DNA of 33,048 nucleotides from [Eubacterium] saphenum (GTDB lineage Bacteria > Bacillota > Clostridia > Oscillospirales > Ruminococcaceae). The position numbers were made by a program, and so were the translations under genes. The notes beneath the pieces are model-generated. The model had not been told where the DNA came from. It saw nothing but the letters and a program-made list of their open reading frames with translations, and made no database searches. The DNA lies in assembly GCA_004554555.1 (NCBI GenBank), contig SFLN01000006.1, positions 1-33,048 on the forward strand. The letters are read 5' to 3'. The number at the start of each line of letters is the position of its first letter. The first letter of the stretch is position 1. Shown piece by piece: positions 8,183-15,652 of this stretch.

Positions 8183-9087
8183 CGCTGTTCACCCCGCAAA
8201 TCCCGCATAACAGCGCTCCCGCCGTAAAACGCGCCGTTAAGCTCGGCGTTTCTCGACTTCACGGCAACGGTTTTCTGCTTTTTCTCGCTCTTTTGTGAAC
8301 TCGATTTTGCGGAGGAATTTTTGGTTGATTTCGAGGACTTTGTTGATTTCGTTGACTTTGAGGATTTTTCGGGAGCTTTTCGGGGATTGTCCGACTTGTC
8401 CTTCTCAATCAGCTCGTAGAGCCGTTTTACAGCGTCCGAGAGTGAACCCAAGTTATCGATAAGCCCCTCTTCGACGGCGCTTTTCCCGTCGAGAACCGTG
8501 CCGATATCGAGAACCAGCTCGTCGCGCTCCATCATAAGCTCCTTGAAACGCTCGGGGGAGATGCGGGAGTTTTTCGTCACGAAGCGCGTGATTCTGTCCT
8601 GCATTTTCTCGAAGTAGTTCATCGTCTGCGGCACGCCGAGCATCATTCCGTTCATACGCACGGGGTGAATGGTCATTGTCGCGGACGGCACGATGAAGCT
8701 CTCCTTCGCCGATACCGCAAGCGGTACTCCTATCGAATGACCGCCGCCGACAACTATCGACACCGTAGGCTTTGAGATGCCCGCGATAAGCTCGGCGATT
8801 GCAAGTCCCGCTTCGACGTCGCCGCCGACCGTGTTCAGCACGATAAGCAAGCCCTCAACCGAGCTGTCCTGTTCGATTGAAACGAGCGCGGGGATAATAT
8901 GCTCGTATTTTGTCGTTTTATTCTGCGGCGGGAGAATATAGTGTCCCTCGATTTGCCCGATTATCGACAGGCAGTGAATGTTGTACGGCGCGTTTGGCGA
9001 CGCGATTATTCCCATATCGATAATCTGTTGGTTTTGTTCCTCGGAAAACGGAGCCTTCTCCTCGGAAACGTCGTTTTTATGGCTCAT
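8179..9087 (-). CDS. tepA: ClpP-family serine protease, TepA type
   Basis: This 302-aa protein has a ClpP/crotonase-fold protease core. The oxyanion region is NTVGGDVEAG (about 85-94), the nucleophile is Ser118 in GGGHSIGVPLA, and the general base is His141 in TMTIHPVRM. The core matches the TepA/YmfB branch of ClpP-like enzymes, which Bacillus encodes just upstream of spoIIIE; TepA has been linked to protein export and signal-peptide degradation. After about residue 238 there is a low-complexity Lys/Ser/Thr tail (240-276) and a short conserved-looking end, which is unusual for a ClpP-like protease. No ClpX-docking role can be read. AGAGGTG precedes the ATG and a strong sigma-A promoter lies upstream. 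It heads the operon reaching to the radical SAM genes. Confidence 0.85.
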   Translation of the reverse strand: MSHKNDVSEEKAPFSEEQNQQIIDMGIIASPNAPYNIHCLSIIGQIEGHYILPPQNKTTKYEHIIPALVSIEQDSSVEGLLIVLNTVGGDVEAGLAIAELIAGISKPTVSIVVGGGHSIGVPLAVSAKESFIVPSATMTIHPVRMNGMMLGVPQTMNYFEKMQDRITRFVTKNSRISPERFKELMMERDELVLDIGTVLDGKSAVEEGLIDNLGSLSDAVKRLYELIEKDKSDNPRKAPEKSSKSTKSTKSSKSTKNSSAKSSSQKSEKKQKTVAVKSRNAELNGAFYGGSAVMRDLRGEQR

Positions 9088-9162
9088 ATCTGCACCTCTT
9101 GTACGTTTTTATAATAGTATTCCGAAAGAGATGAAGAATATTCGCATAACAATACATTATAC

Positions 9163-9191
9163 ATTATAACACAAACGGAAAATTTTTTCAA
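9163..9191 (-). promoter_or_regulatory. Sigma-A-type promoter for the tepA operon
   Basis: Minus-strand TTGAAA and TATAAT are separated by exactly 17 nt and end 75 nt upstream of the tepA ATG. It faces away from the sigma-E-like promoter of the sipL-spoIVA operon, so the 221-nt gap is a divergent control region. Confidence 0.75.
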
Positions 9192-9221
9192 GAGCTTTTG
9201 CGAATACTGCGGGAAATTAAA

Positions 9222-9250
9222 TCATACTTTGTACAAAACAAGCATACAGT
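9222..9250 (+). promoter_or_regulatory. Sigma-E-like promoter for sipL-spoIVA
   Basis: TCATACT, 14 nt, then CATACAGT matches the mother-cell sigma-E consensus (an ATA-containing -35 and a -10 of CATACAnT). It lies about 58 nt upstream of the sipL-like ATG. No good sigma-A promoter is seen on this strand in the gap. This fits the known sigma-E control of spoIVA in other spore formers. Confidence 0.6.
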
Positions 9251-9308
9251 ATGTTGTAGAGACAATCCCAAAATAATCCCCGCGGAAAATATAAGGAGGA
9301 AACTTTTA

Positions 9309-10844
9309 ATGGAAGAAACAAGCAAAACCGCCGTTTTCATTGACGAAATTATTTTTGACGGACAAACGGAGCAGGGCGTGGAGCTGGACTATGTTCTGCC
9401 GGATTACTGCCCGGATATCTTCAAAATTCTGTCCTGCTCGCTCACGCCGAAAATCGTGTCGTACAGCGTATCGAGCGACGGAAAACTCTCGCTTGACGGC
9501 GTTGTGTACATAAAGGCGCTCTATCTCGCCGAGAACAGCTCCGATGTCTTTTGCATCGACCAGCGCTACACCTACTCAAAGCTCATCGACATCACCCGCA
9601 AGGACGCTGTTTCACCGTGGCTGACGTTTGAGATGAAGCAGGATTACTGCACCTGCCGCGCGGTTTCCCCTAGGAGAATTGACGTTCGCGGCGCGGTTTC
9701 CTGTCGGATAAAGGCGGAGAGCTGCCGCGAGAACAAGCTCTGCGAAATCCCCGAGGGACTTCAGGTGAAATCGCGCGCCGTGACCTGCTGCGGGAGAACG
9801 CTTTACGCGAAAAAGCAGATTTTGAGTTCCGAGGAAATCGAAACCGGCTCGGCGGGCGTTGCGTTTATAATGCAGAGCAGCGCTTGCCCGAAAATCACCG
9901 ATGTGAGAATTGTCGCGGATAAGGCGGTTGTGAAGGGCGTGGTTATCGTGAGCGCGCTCTACGGCTTGCCGAACGCAGAATCAAGCGGCTGCTCCGAGGC
10001 GGAAAAGATGACCGCGGAAATCCCGATAAGCGCGATTTTGGACATCGCGGGAATTACCGACGAACACGTCACCGTGCCAACTCTCAACATTCTCGATTTC
10101 GAGCTTATCCCGAAAACCGACAGCGGCATAATTTCCTGCCGAATAAGCGCGGAGTGTTCCGCAAAGGCATGGAAAGCGGAACGAGCGTCTTTTCCCGTTG
10201 ACGTTTATTCAACGGAGTTTGAAACCGAGTTCCTCACAAACACGCTTCGCCTCAACACCTCGCCGCGCCCGCTTTCGCAGACGCTCACCCTTAAAATGAA
10301 CGTCACCGCCGAGAATTTTGAGATACGTTCCGTGTGGGATTGCCGCGCGGAGATTAAAAATCCCGTTTTGCGCGCGGGTGAAAACGGTGAACCCGAGTTT
10401 TCGGGAATGCTCTGCGGCTCTGTTTACGGCAAAAACGCCGAGGGCGCGCCGTTCTACCTCGAAAAGCAGGAGGCGTTTCGGCAGGTTATCCCCGTTTCCG
10501 ACATCACCGAGAACACCGCCGCGCAGTTTGCCGCAAAAATCACCGGCACGGATTTCTCGATTAAATCGGACGGCGCGATTGAGCTGTCCGCGCTCACCGA
10601 GCTTAAAGGCGTGCTGTGCGATGTGGTGACGGCGGACGCGGTAAGCGAAGTTACGGTGCGCGAGGATAAGCCAAAGGCGAAAAACGATGAGTTCGCGCTT
10701 CGCATTTGCTACACAGATGAGCAGTCGGACTGCTGGAGCATTGCCAAAGCGTATAATACAACGGTTAAGGCGCTTATGGAGGAAAACGATATTTCCGATG
10801 AACAGGCGGCGCTTTCGGGTATGATTATTATTCCCACGGTATGA
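9309..10844 (+). CDS. sipL: SPOCS (DUF3794) and LysM domain protein, SipL-like
   Basis: This 511-aa protein has no signal peptide. SPOCS/DUF3794-type segments fill most of the length; a typical one is VELDYVLPDYCPDIFKIL near the N-terminus, with further copies around residues 140-440. A C-terminal LysM domain covers roughly 460-511 (SIAKAYNTTVKALMEEND). The architecture matches SipL, the Clostridioides difficile protein whose LysM domain binds SpoIVA and helps coat assembly around the forespore. The neighbouring spoIVA gene, 33 nt downstream, supports this. An upstream in-frame extension to 9198 was rejected because AAGGAGG sits 9 nt before the ATG at 9309 and the sigma-E-like promoter lies inside the extension. 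Expected location: mother-cell cytosol, on the forespore surface. Confidence 0.8.
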   Translation: MEETSKTAVFIDEIIFDGQTEQGVELDYVLPDYCPDIFKILSCSLTPKIVSYSVSSDGKLSLDGVVYIKALYLAENSSDVFCIDQRYTYSKLIDITRKDAVSPWLTFEMKQDYCTCRAVSPRRIDVRGAVSCRIKAESCRENKLCEIPEGLQVKSRAVTCCGRTLYAKKQILSSEEIETGSAGVAFIMQSSACPKITDVRIVADKAVVKGVVIVSALYGLPNAESSGCSEAEKMTAEIPISAILDIAGITDEHVTVPTLNILDFELIPKTDSGIISCRISAECSAKAWKAERASFPVDVYSTEFETEFLTNTLRLNTSPRPLSQTLTLKMNVTAENFEIRSVWDCRAEIKNPVLRAGENGEPEFSGMLCGSVYGKNAEGAPFYLEKQEAFRQVIPVSDITENTAAQFAAKITGTDFSIKSDGAIELSALTELKGVLCDVVTADAVSEVTVREDKPKAKNDEFALRICYTDEQSDCWSIAKAYNTTVKALMEENDISDEQAALSGMIIIPTV

Positions 10845-10877
10845 ACGATTAAAAGAAATGGAGAGGAGCTTTGATTG

Positions 10878-12347
10878 ATGAACAGCATTTACTCGGATAT
10901 AGCAAAAAGAACAGGCGGGAATATTTACCTTGGCGTTGTGGGACCCGTGCGCTCGGGGAAATCGACTTTCATAAGCCGTTTTATGAACGACCTCGTTATC
11001 CCGAACATTCCCGATGAATACCGCCGCGAGCGCGCAAACGATGAACTCCCGCAGTCCTCGGCGGGGAAGACGATTATGACCACCGAGCCGAAATTCGTGC
11101 CGGAAGAAGCGGTGTCGATACAGGTTGACGATGTGAAAATGAATGTGCGGCTGATTGACTGCGTGGGGTACATTGTCCCGAGCGCAATCGGCTACATTGA
11201 AAACGAAGCGCCGCGAATGGTGATAACACCGTGGTTTGACGAGGAAATCCCGTTCAATATGGCAGCCGAGGTCGGCACGCGAAAGGTTATCACCGACCAC
11301 TCGACAATCGGTATCGTCATCACCACGGACGGCTCGATAACCGACATTCCGCGCGAGGAATACGAGCAGGCTGAGGAGCGGATTATCTCCGAGCTGAACG
11401 AGATAAACAAGCCGTTTGTTGTCCTGCTAAACTGCGCAAATCCCGACAGCCCCGAGAGCAAAAACCTCGCAAGCGAGCTGTCCGAGAAGTATCAAAGCCG
11501 CGTGATACCGCTGAACTGCGTTGATATGGACGAGGACAAAATCAAGGAAATTCTCGGCGAAGTGCTGTTGAAATTCCCCGTGCGCGAGGTGAAAATCAAG
11601 ATGCCGCGCTGGATTTCCGCGCTTGACAAGGAGCACTGGCTCAAGAAGGACGTTTTCTCGTGTATCAAGGCGGCGGCTGCCGAAATTCATGGCATAAACG
11701 ATATCAAAACCTGCGCGGAAAGCGTTTTGCAATGCGATTACGTCAAGCGTGCCGAAGCGACCGATATCGATTTGGGAACAGGCTCGGGTGTTGTTGATAT
11801 AACGCTTGAAAACGAGCTGTTTTACAAAATTCTCGGCGAAGCGACAGGTCTTGAACTCAACAGCGAGAACGACCTTATGCCGTGTATGATTGAGCTTGCG
11901 AACATCAAGCGCAGATACGAGCGTGTGAAAAACGCGCTGGACGAGGTTGAGGCAACGGGCTACGGGATTGTGCTGCCGCAGATGGACGAACTCACGCTCG
12001 AGGAGCCGCAGATTATCAAGCAGGGCGGGAAATACGGCGTGCGGCTGAAAGCGTCCGCGCCGTCAATCCACATGATGAGCGCGAATATTACCACGGAAAT
12101 CAACCCCATCGTCGGCAGCGAAAAGCAGTCCGAGGAGCTTATCAGTTACCTTTTGAACGACTTTGAGGAAAATCCAACGAAAATCTGGGAGAGCAACATT
12201 TTCGGGAAATCGCTCTCGGATTTGGTGAACGAGGGCTTGCACAACAAGCTCAACCGAATGCCGCAGGACGCGAGAATGAAGCTCCAGGAAACCATCGGCA
12301 GAATCATCAACGACGGCTGCGGCGGTTTGATTTGTATAATCCTCTGA
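10878..12347 (+). CDS. spoIVA: Stage IV sporulation protein A (SpoIVA), coat-assembly ATPase
   Basis: This 489-aa protein is close to the usual SpoIVA length. The N-terminal P-loop NTPase domain has Walker A GPVRSGKST at residues 22-30 (Lys28), followed by the family block with TTEPKFVPEEA and VRLIDCVGY. The C-terminus GGLICIIL is the conserved end that helps anchor and polymerise the protein. SpoIVA hydrolyses ATP to form the basement layer of the spore coat on the forespore outer membrane. An in-frame TTG lies one codon upstream; the ATG was preferred, and AGGAG sits 9 nt before it. The gene follows the sipL-like gene by 33 nt and a strong terminator ends the unit. Expression is probably sigma-E dependent through the shared promoter. 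Confidence 0.96.
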   Translation: MNSIYSDIAKRTGGNIYLGVVGPVRSGKSTFISRFMNDLVIPNIPDEYRRERANDELPQSSAGKTIMTTEPKFVPEEAVSIQVDDVKMNVRLIDCVGYIVPSAIGYIENEAPRMVITPWFDEEIPFNMAAEVGTRKVITDHSTIGIVITTDGSITDIPREEYEQAEERIISELNEINKPFVVLLNCANPDSPESKNLASELSEKYQSRVIPLNCVDMDEDKIKEILGEVLLKFPVREVKIKMPRWISALDKEHWLKKDVFSCIKAAAAEIHGINDIKTCAESVLQCDYVKRAEATDIDLGTGSGVVDITLENELFYKILGEATGLELNSENDLMPCMIELANIKRRYERVKNALDEVEATGYGIVLPQMDELTLEEPQIIKQGGKYGVRLKASAPSIHMMSANITTEINPIVGSEKQSEELISYLLNDFEENPTKIWESNIFGKSLSDLVNEGLHNKLNRMPQDARMKLQETIGRIINDGCGGLICIIL

Positions 12348-12362
12348 AAATGCGTAATTTAT

Positions 12363-12403
12363 GAGAACCGATTGGATTTTTGCCGGTCGGTTCTCTTTTT
12401 TTT
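12363..12403 (+). terminator. Rho-independent terminator after spoIVA
   Basis: GAGAACCGA pairs with TCGGTTCTC, with extra pairing possible in the loop, and is followed directly by eight T residues. It ends the sipL-spoIVA operon just upstream of the tRNA promoter. Confidence 0.9.
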
Positions 12404-12414
12404 GAAAAAAGTAC

Positions 12415-12443
12415 TTGACAAAACGTTTCGGTTGTGCTATAAT
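12415..12443 (+). promoter_or_regulatory. Consensus sigma-A promoter for tRNA-Thr
   Basis: TTGACA and TATAAT are both perfect consensus hexamers separated by 17 nt. The -10 ends 14 nt before the mature tRNA 5' end, so the leader is very short. Strong constitutive expression is expected. Confidence 0.92.
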
Positions 12444-12457
12444 AGTAACGTTAAATT

Positions 12458-12533
12458 GCTGGTGTAGCTCAGTCGGTAGAGCAGCGCATTCGTAATGCGC
12501 AGGTCGGGGGTTCGAGTCCGTTCACCAGCTCCA
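12458..12533 (+). tRNA. tRNA-Thr (anticodon CGT)
   Basis: This is a 76-nt cloverleaf with encoded CCA. The acceptor stem is GCTGGTG paired with CACCAGC, and the discriminator is T. The D arm is GCTC/GAGC. The anticodon stem is GCGCA/TGCGC with a TTCGTAA loop, giving anticodon CGT at 12491-12493, which reads ACG (Thr). The T loop TTCGAGT is standard, but the T stem GGGGG/CCGTT has a G-G mismatch at 51-63 and two G-U pairs. It is a single-gene unit with its own promoter and terminator. Confidence 0.93.
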
Positions 12534-12536
12534 CTT

Positions 12537-12573
12537 GAGGACGGTTCGGAGAACCGTCCTCTTCTGCGTTTTT
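12537..12573 (+). terminator. Hairpin terminator after tRNA-Thr
   Basis: A perfect 11-bp stem (GAGGACGGTTC with GAACCGTCCTC) and a 3-nt loop begins 4 nt after the tRNA CCA. The T-tract is interrupted (TTCTGCGTTTTT), but the stem is very stable. Confidence 0.75.
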
Positions 12574-12804
12574 GTCAGCGACACGATGTCGCAAGTGCAC
12601 AAGCACAAAATCACAAAAAGCCGCGGGTGGTTCGCAAATTTTAGTGTTATATTTCCCTAGTTGCCGCGGGTGGCTCTCCTATATTTTTGTGTTTTTTCCG
12701 CGGTTCCTGCGCTAATCAAAGTATGATATTTTCCGTTTCGCCCCTAGTTTGCGCCGGGGGCGAATTTTATGATTATTTTGAGTTTTTTCGCAAAGATGGG
12801 TGTC
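12574..12804. other. Non-coding stretch with two diverged direct repeats
   Basis: No convincing gene is seen. GCCGCGGGTGG occurs at 12620-12630 and again at 12663-12673. The T-rich sequences after the two copies are loosely alike, suggesting an old duplication of about 43 bp. A small inverted repeat (CGCCCC with GGGGCG) lies near 12738-12761. A short open frame at 12687-12926 has no good ribosome binding site and is not called. Confidence 0.4.
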
Positions 12805-12849
12805 AAAAAATCCCCGCCAAACAGCATTGCAAAGCCGTTGGCGGGGGAT
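12805..12849 (-). terminator. Terminator of the oxidoreductase gene
   Basis: On the minus strand, ATCCCCCGCCAA pairs with TTGGCGGGGAT (one bulged base, loop of about 17 nt), followed by six T residues. It lies 9 nt after the oxidoreductase stop. Confidence 0.85.
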
Positions 12850-12857
12850 ACCCGTAT

Positions 12858-13409
12858 TCAGTCGAGTCCGTAAAATTTCATACGTTCTGCGAGAATTTTT
12901 TCGGCGTCGTTTCCGATGATATCTAGCATTTCAGCCTTGATTAAAACCGTTTCCCCGATACCGAAAAAGCTCTCGGCAAGCTCTTTCAGATAGTCGAAGC
13001 TGAACCGCCCGTCATAAGGGCCGCCGGCTGTCGTGACGTAATACAGCTTTTTCGCTTTGCAAAGCCCTTTCGGAGTGCCGTCGCTGTCGTATTTCGACAC
13101 AATTCCCGTGACGTAGATATTCTCGATGTAGATTTTGAGCACCGATGGGAACGACAAATCCCAGAACGGCGCCGCTATCACGATTGTATCTGCGGCGGCA
13201 AACTGCTTCGCGTATTTGAAGATATCGTCGGACAAATCGCCCTTTTGAAGCAGCTGTGTGCGGTATTCGAGCCGCTCCTTGCTCATCGGCACAAGCCCTT
13301 CCTTTTCCGGATTAACCTCATCGTACTCGCCGAGCTTTTCGAGGAGCTTTTTTGCAAGTCTTTCCGTGCGGGAATTGTCGCGCGGACAGCAGTTTATAAA
13401 TAGCGTCAT
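12858..13409 (-). CDS. Flavodoxin-fold NAD(P)H-dependent oxidoreductase
   Basis: This 183-aa protein belongs to the flavodoxin-like fold (azoreductase/NAD(P)H dehydrogenase quinone type). The N-terminus INCCPRDNSRTERLAKKL is the FMN phosphate-binding loop. The middle motif IVIAAPFWDLSFPSVLKIYIENIY matches the PxWN...P-type segment of NAD(P)H:acceptor oxidoreductases, and TTAGGPYDG resembles the isoalloxazine-contacting loop. It likely reduces quinones, azo dyes or similar electrophiles with FMN; the natural acceptor is unknown. The ATG at 13409 follows an AGGGAG site and was preferred to an in-frame TTG at 13436, which lies within the -10 region. It is monocistronic, with its own promoter and terminator. 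Confidence 0.82.
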   Translation of the reverse strand: MTLFINCCPRDNSRTERLAKKLLEKLGEYDEVNPEKEGLVPMSKERLEYRTQLLQKGDLSDDIFKYAKQFAAADTIVIAAPFWDLSFPSVLKIYIENIYVTGIVSKYDSDGTPKGLCKAKKLYYVTTAGGPYDGRFSFDYLKELAESFFGIGETVLIKAEMLDIIGNDAEKILAERMKFYGLD

Positions 13410-13435
13410 TTCATTTCTCCCTTCAATTTTGTTCA

Positions 13436-13464
13436 ATTATACCACATTCTGCAAGATTTTTCAA
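13436..13464 (-). promoter_or_regulatory. Sigma-A-type promoter for the oxidoreductase gene
   Basis: Minus-strand TTGAAA and TATAAT are separated by 17 nt. The -10 ends 26 nt upstream of the chosen ATG. A 17-bp direct repeat (13472-13488 and 13491-13507, starting AAGCTGCTCG) lies just upstream of the -35. Confidence 0.8.
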
Positions 13465-13539
13465 GTGCAAAAAGCTGCTCGATACCGCTGAAGCTGCTCG
13501 ATACCGCCCGAGTTCCCCGCAAAATTCACGCAAAATGAC

Positions 13540-13565
13540 AGCCGCCCTAGTTCTCCCGAGCGGCT
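13540..13565 (-). terminator. Probable weak terminator after the first chemotaxis receptor gene
   Basis: On the minus strand AGCCGCTC pairs with GGGCGGCT around a 10-nt loop, followed by GTCATTTTG. The T-tract is short, so termination may be inefficient. It lies 29 nt past the receptor gene stop. Confidence 0.5.
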
Positions 13566-13594
13566 TTGTTGTGCTGATTAACAGGTGTGCAAAC

Positions 13595-15484
13595 TCACTT
13601 GTTTTCCCAAGAAACGAGGGAAATGAGGTCTGCGGCGGCGGTATCGAGGCGGTCTGCAGTATCGTTTGCCGTTGCGGAAACAGCGGAGTTTCTCTGGGCA
13701 ATCTCGCTGATGTCGTCCATACCGTTCTTTGCTGCGTCAACCGCGTCTGCCTGCTTCGCGGAAGCAGCGGAAATCTCGTCGATAAGCTCGATGTTCTTCT
13801 CGATATCGCTCATCATATTCTGAAGCTCCTCTGCGGCAGCCTGCGCGGTCACGTTGCCGTTTTCAACCGCTTCGAGAGTCTGCGCGATAAGCTCGTTTGT
13901 GCTCTGAGCCGCCTCGCTGCTCTTTGTGGCAAGATTTCTGACTTCATCGGCAACAACCGCAAAGCCCTTGCCCGCAACACCCGCTCTTGCCGCTTCGATA
14001 GAGGCATTGAGCGCGAGAATGTTCGTCTGGAACGCGATATCATCGATGGTCTTGACAATCTTCTCGATTTCCTGCGAGCAGTCGGTGATTTTGCCCATCG
14101 CTTCCTTAACGCTGTTCATCTTTTCAACGCTTACGTTAAGCTGTTCACCCGCGGATTTGGAGAAGCTGCTTGCCTGTTCTGCGGCGGCAGCGTTTTCACG
14201 AACATCGTTTGAAATCGCGTGGAACGTGTCGCTGAGCTGCTTTACGGTATCAGCCTGTTGCGATGAACCGTCTGAAATTCGTCTTGAAACGTCCTTCATC
14301 TCAACGGACAGGCTGTTGATATTCTGCGAGGTGCTTGCAACATTTCCGATAAGCCCCTGCATTTTGACGTTGAGCTGCTCGGTTTCGCGGATTTTCTCGT
14401 CGATACCGTCGAGCAGCGCGTTGAAGCCGTTGCTGAGCGCGTCGATTTCCGCGCAGTTTCTCACGTTCACACGTTCGCTGTCGTTGCCTGCCGAAATCTC
14501 GTTAACCTTGGAAACAAAGCTTCCGAGCGCGTTTACAACGTCCTTGTTGACGTTCTTCATAACGATGAACACGAGCAGCAAAATCACCAGCACCGCAATC
14601 ACCATAATAATCGCGGTTGAAAAGAGCGCGTTTGTGATGGATTCCTCGGAGGGAACGAGCGTTCCGATGTAGTAATCATCGGTCTGCGCGGCGCACACCA
14701 GCACGTTTTTCCCGTTCACGAAAGCGCGGGTGATTGAGTTCTCGTTCATCGTGAGCAGCCCGTCGGAAAGCCCCACCTCGCTTGCCGCTTTGCCGATGAA
14801 TTGCTCGTCATAGAACGCCGCGATGGTTTTGTCGGACTTGTTGACCGCGAACATTGTTCCGTTTTTGCCGACGGTTATGCTCTTGAACACCGCGTCAATC
14901 TGATTTGCCTTGAGCGCGTCCGAGAGCTTTTTCGGCTCCATACCGATTTGAACGATACCGGACTTGTCGCGTCTGCCAACGCTTATGTACTGGAAAAGAA
15001 TGCCCTCTGCACCATTCAGCTGCGGCTCCTGAGCAAGCTCGAAATTCTTGTCCTGAAGCGCCGGCAAAAACGGTTTTGTCTGCTCGGAGGTCTTGAAATC
15101 GAAGTCGATGTAACCGGGGATTGTCGTCCACTTAATCAGACCGTTTTCATCGGTAACGTGCAGCTCGTCCACCTTCAGCTCATCTCTGATTTGAATGAGC
15201 TTGTCGCTGCTTTCGAGAATGGACGGGTTGAGTTCAATCATCTCGGCGAACGCGCGGGTTTTCGCGAGATACTCCTCGCTCATATCCTCGGTAACCTGCG
15301 CTATTTCCGCAGCGCTTGCGGCTAAGCTTGCCTTAGCGTCGGAAATACGCATAAGCGCGGTTTCCTTGGTGCTGTTGTCGGCGAAAATCGCTTGAATTAA
15401 GAAGCACAAAACTGCCATTATAACCAGCGAAATAACCGTTCCCTTGATGATTTTGTTCAATAGGATTTGCTTTATGCTCTTCAT
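13595..15484 (-). CDS. Methyl-accepting chemotaxis protein
   Basis: This 629-aa transmembrane receptor has TM1 at about residues 12-35, an extracytoplasmic sensor of about 250 residues with Cache-like features, TM2 near 288-312, a HAMP-like linker and a long cytoplasmic coiled-coil signalling domain. The hairpin tip that binds CheA/CheW is clear: IAFQTNILALNASIEAARAG followed by KGFAVVADEVRNLA. The ligand cannot be predicted. The ATG at 15484 follows AGGGAG and was preferred to an in-frame TTG at 15517. It has its own promoter. No che genes lie in the window, so it is an orphan receptor next to a second receptor gene on the same strand; the sensor regions of the two are clearly different. Confidence 0.93.
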   Translation of the reverse strand: MKSIKQILLNKIIKGTVISLVIMAVLCFLIQAIFADNSTKETALMRISDAKASLAASAAEIAQVTEDMSEEYLAKTRAFAEMIELNPSILESSDKLIQIRDELKVDELHVTDENGLIKWTTIPGYIDFDFKTSEQTKPFLPALQDKNFELAQEPQLNGAEGILFQYISVGRRDKSGIVQIGMEPKKLSDALKANQIDAVFKSITVGKNGTMFAVNKSDKTIAAFYDEQFIGKAASEVGLSDGLLTMNENSITRAFVNGKNVLVCAAQTDDYYIGTLVPSEESITNALFSTAIIMVIAVLVILLLVFIVMKNVNKDVVNALGSFVSKVNEISAGNDSERVNVRNCAEIDALSNGFNALLDGIDEKIRETEQLNVKMQGLIGNVASTSQNINSLSVEMKDVSRRISDGSSQQADTVKQLSDTFHAISNDVRENAAAAEQASSFSKSAGEQLNVSVEKMNSVKEAMGKITDCSQEIEKIVKTIDDIAFQTNILALNASIEAARAGVAGKGFAVVADEVRNLATKSSEAAQSTNELIAQTLEAVENGNVTAQAAAEELQNMMSDIEKNIELIDEISAASAKQADAVDAAKNGMDDISEIAQRNSAVSATANDTADRLDTAAADLISLVSWENK

Positions 15485-15548
15485 TTTCCTGCTCCCTTGC
15501 CATAAAGTTTTCGACAATATTTACAATAAAATGTCATATATCGATACA

Positions 15549-15577
15549 ATTATACCATAATTTCCCCAATAATTCAA
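15549..15577 (-). promoter_or_regulatory. Sigma-A-type promoter for the first chemotaxis receptor gene
   Basis: Minus-strand TTGAAT and TATAAT are separated by 17 nt, ending 64 nt upstream of the ATG. No sigma-D (flagellar) type motif was seen. Confidence 0.7.
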
Positions 15578-15621
15578 TAGGGTTTTATTAACTTTCGGTT
15601 AGCTTTATACCAAAATCGTAC

Positions 15622-15647
15622 GAACAGTTTTTGAGCAATTTGCATAA
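15622..15647 (+). repeat. 26-bp direct repeat, copy A
   Basis: This sequence, with core TTTTGAGCAATTTGCATAA, matches 17711-17736 at 24 of 26 positions in the same orientation. It lies 5 nt beyond the stop of the second chemotaxis receptor gene. Copy B lies beyond that gene's start, so the pair brackets it. Confidence 0.8.
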
Positions 15648-15652
15648 TGCCG

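Noticed and set aside
12458..12860. tRNA gene as an integration site of a mobile element
   Set aside because: No integrase, no repeat of the tRNA 3' end was found in the window, and the flanking genes are ordinary.
12687..12926. 79-codon plus-strand open frame
   Set aside because: No ribosome binding site; it runs through the oxidoreductase terminator into the antisense of its 3' end; composition is not protein-like.
13472..13507. Tandem 17-bp repeat (AAGCTGCTCG-type) as a regulatory operator
   Set aside because: Two copies 19 bp apart lie upstream of the -35 of the oxidoreductase gene, but without symmetry or further copies this is as likely a simple slippage duplication.
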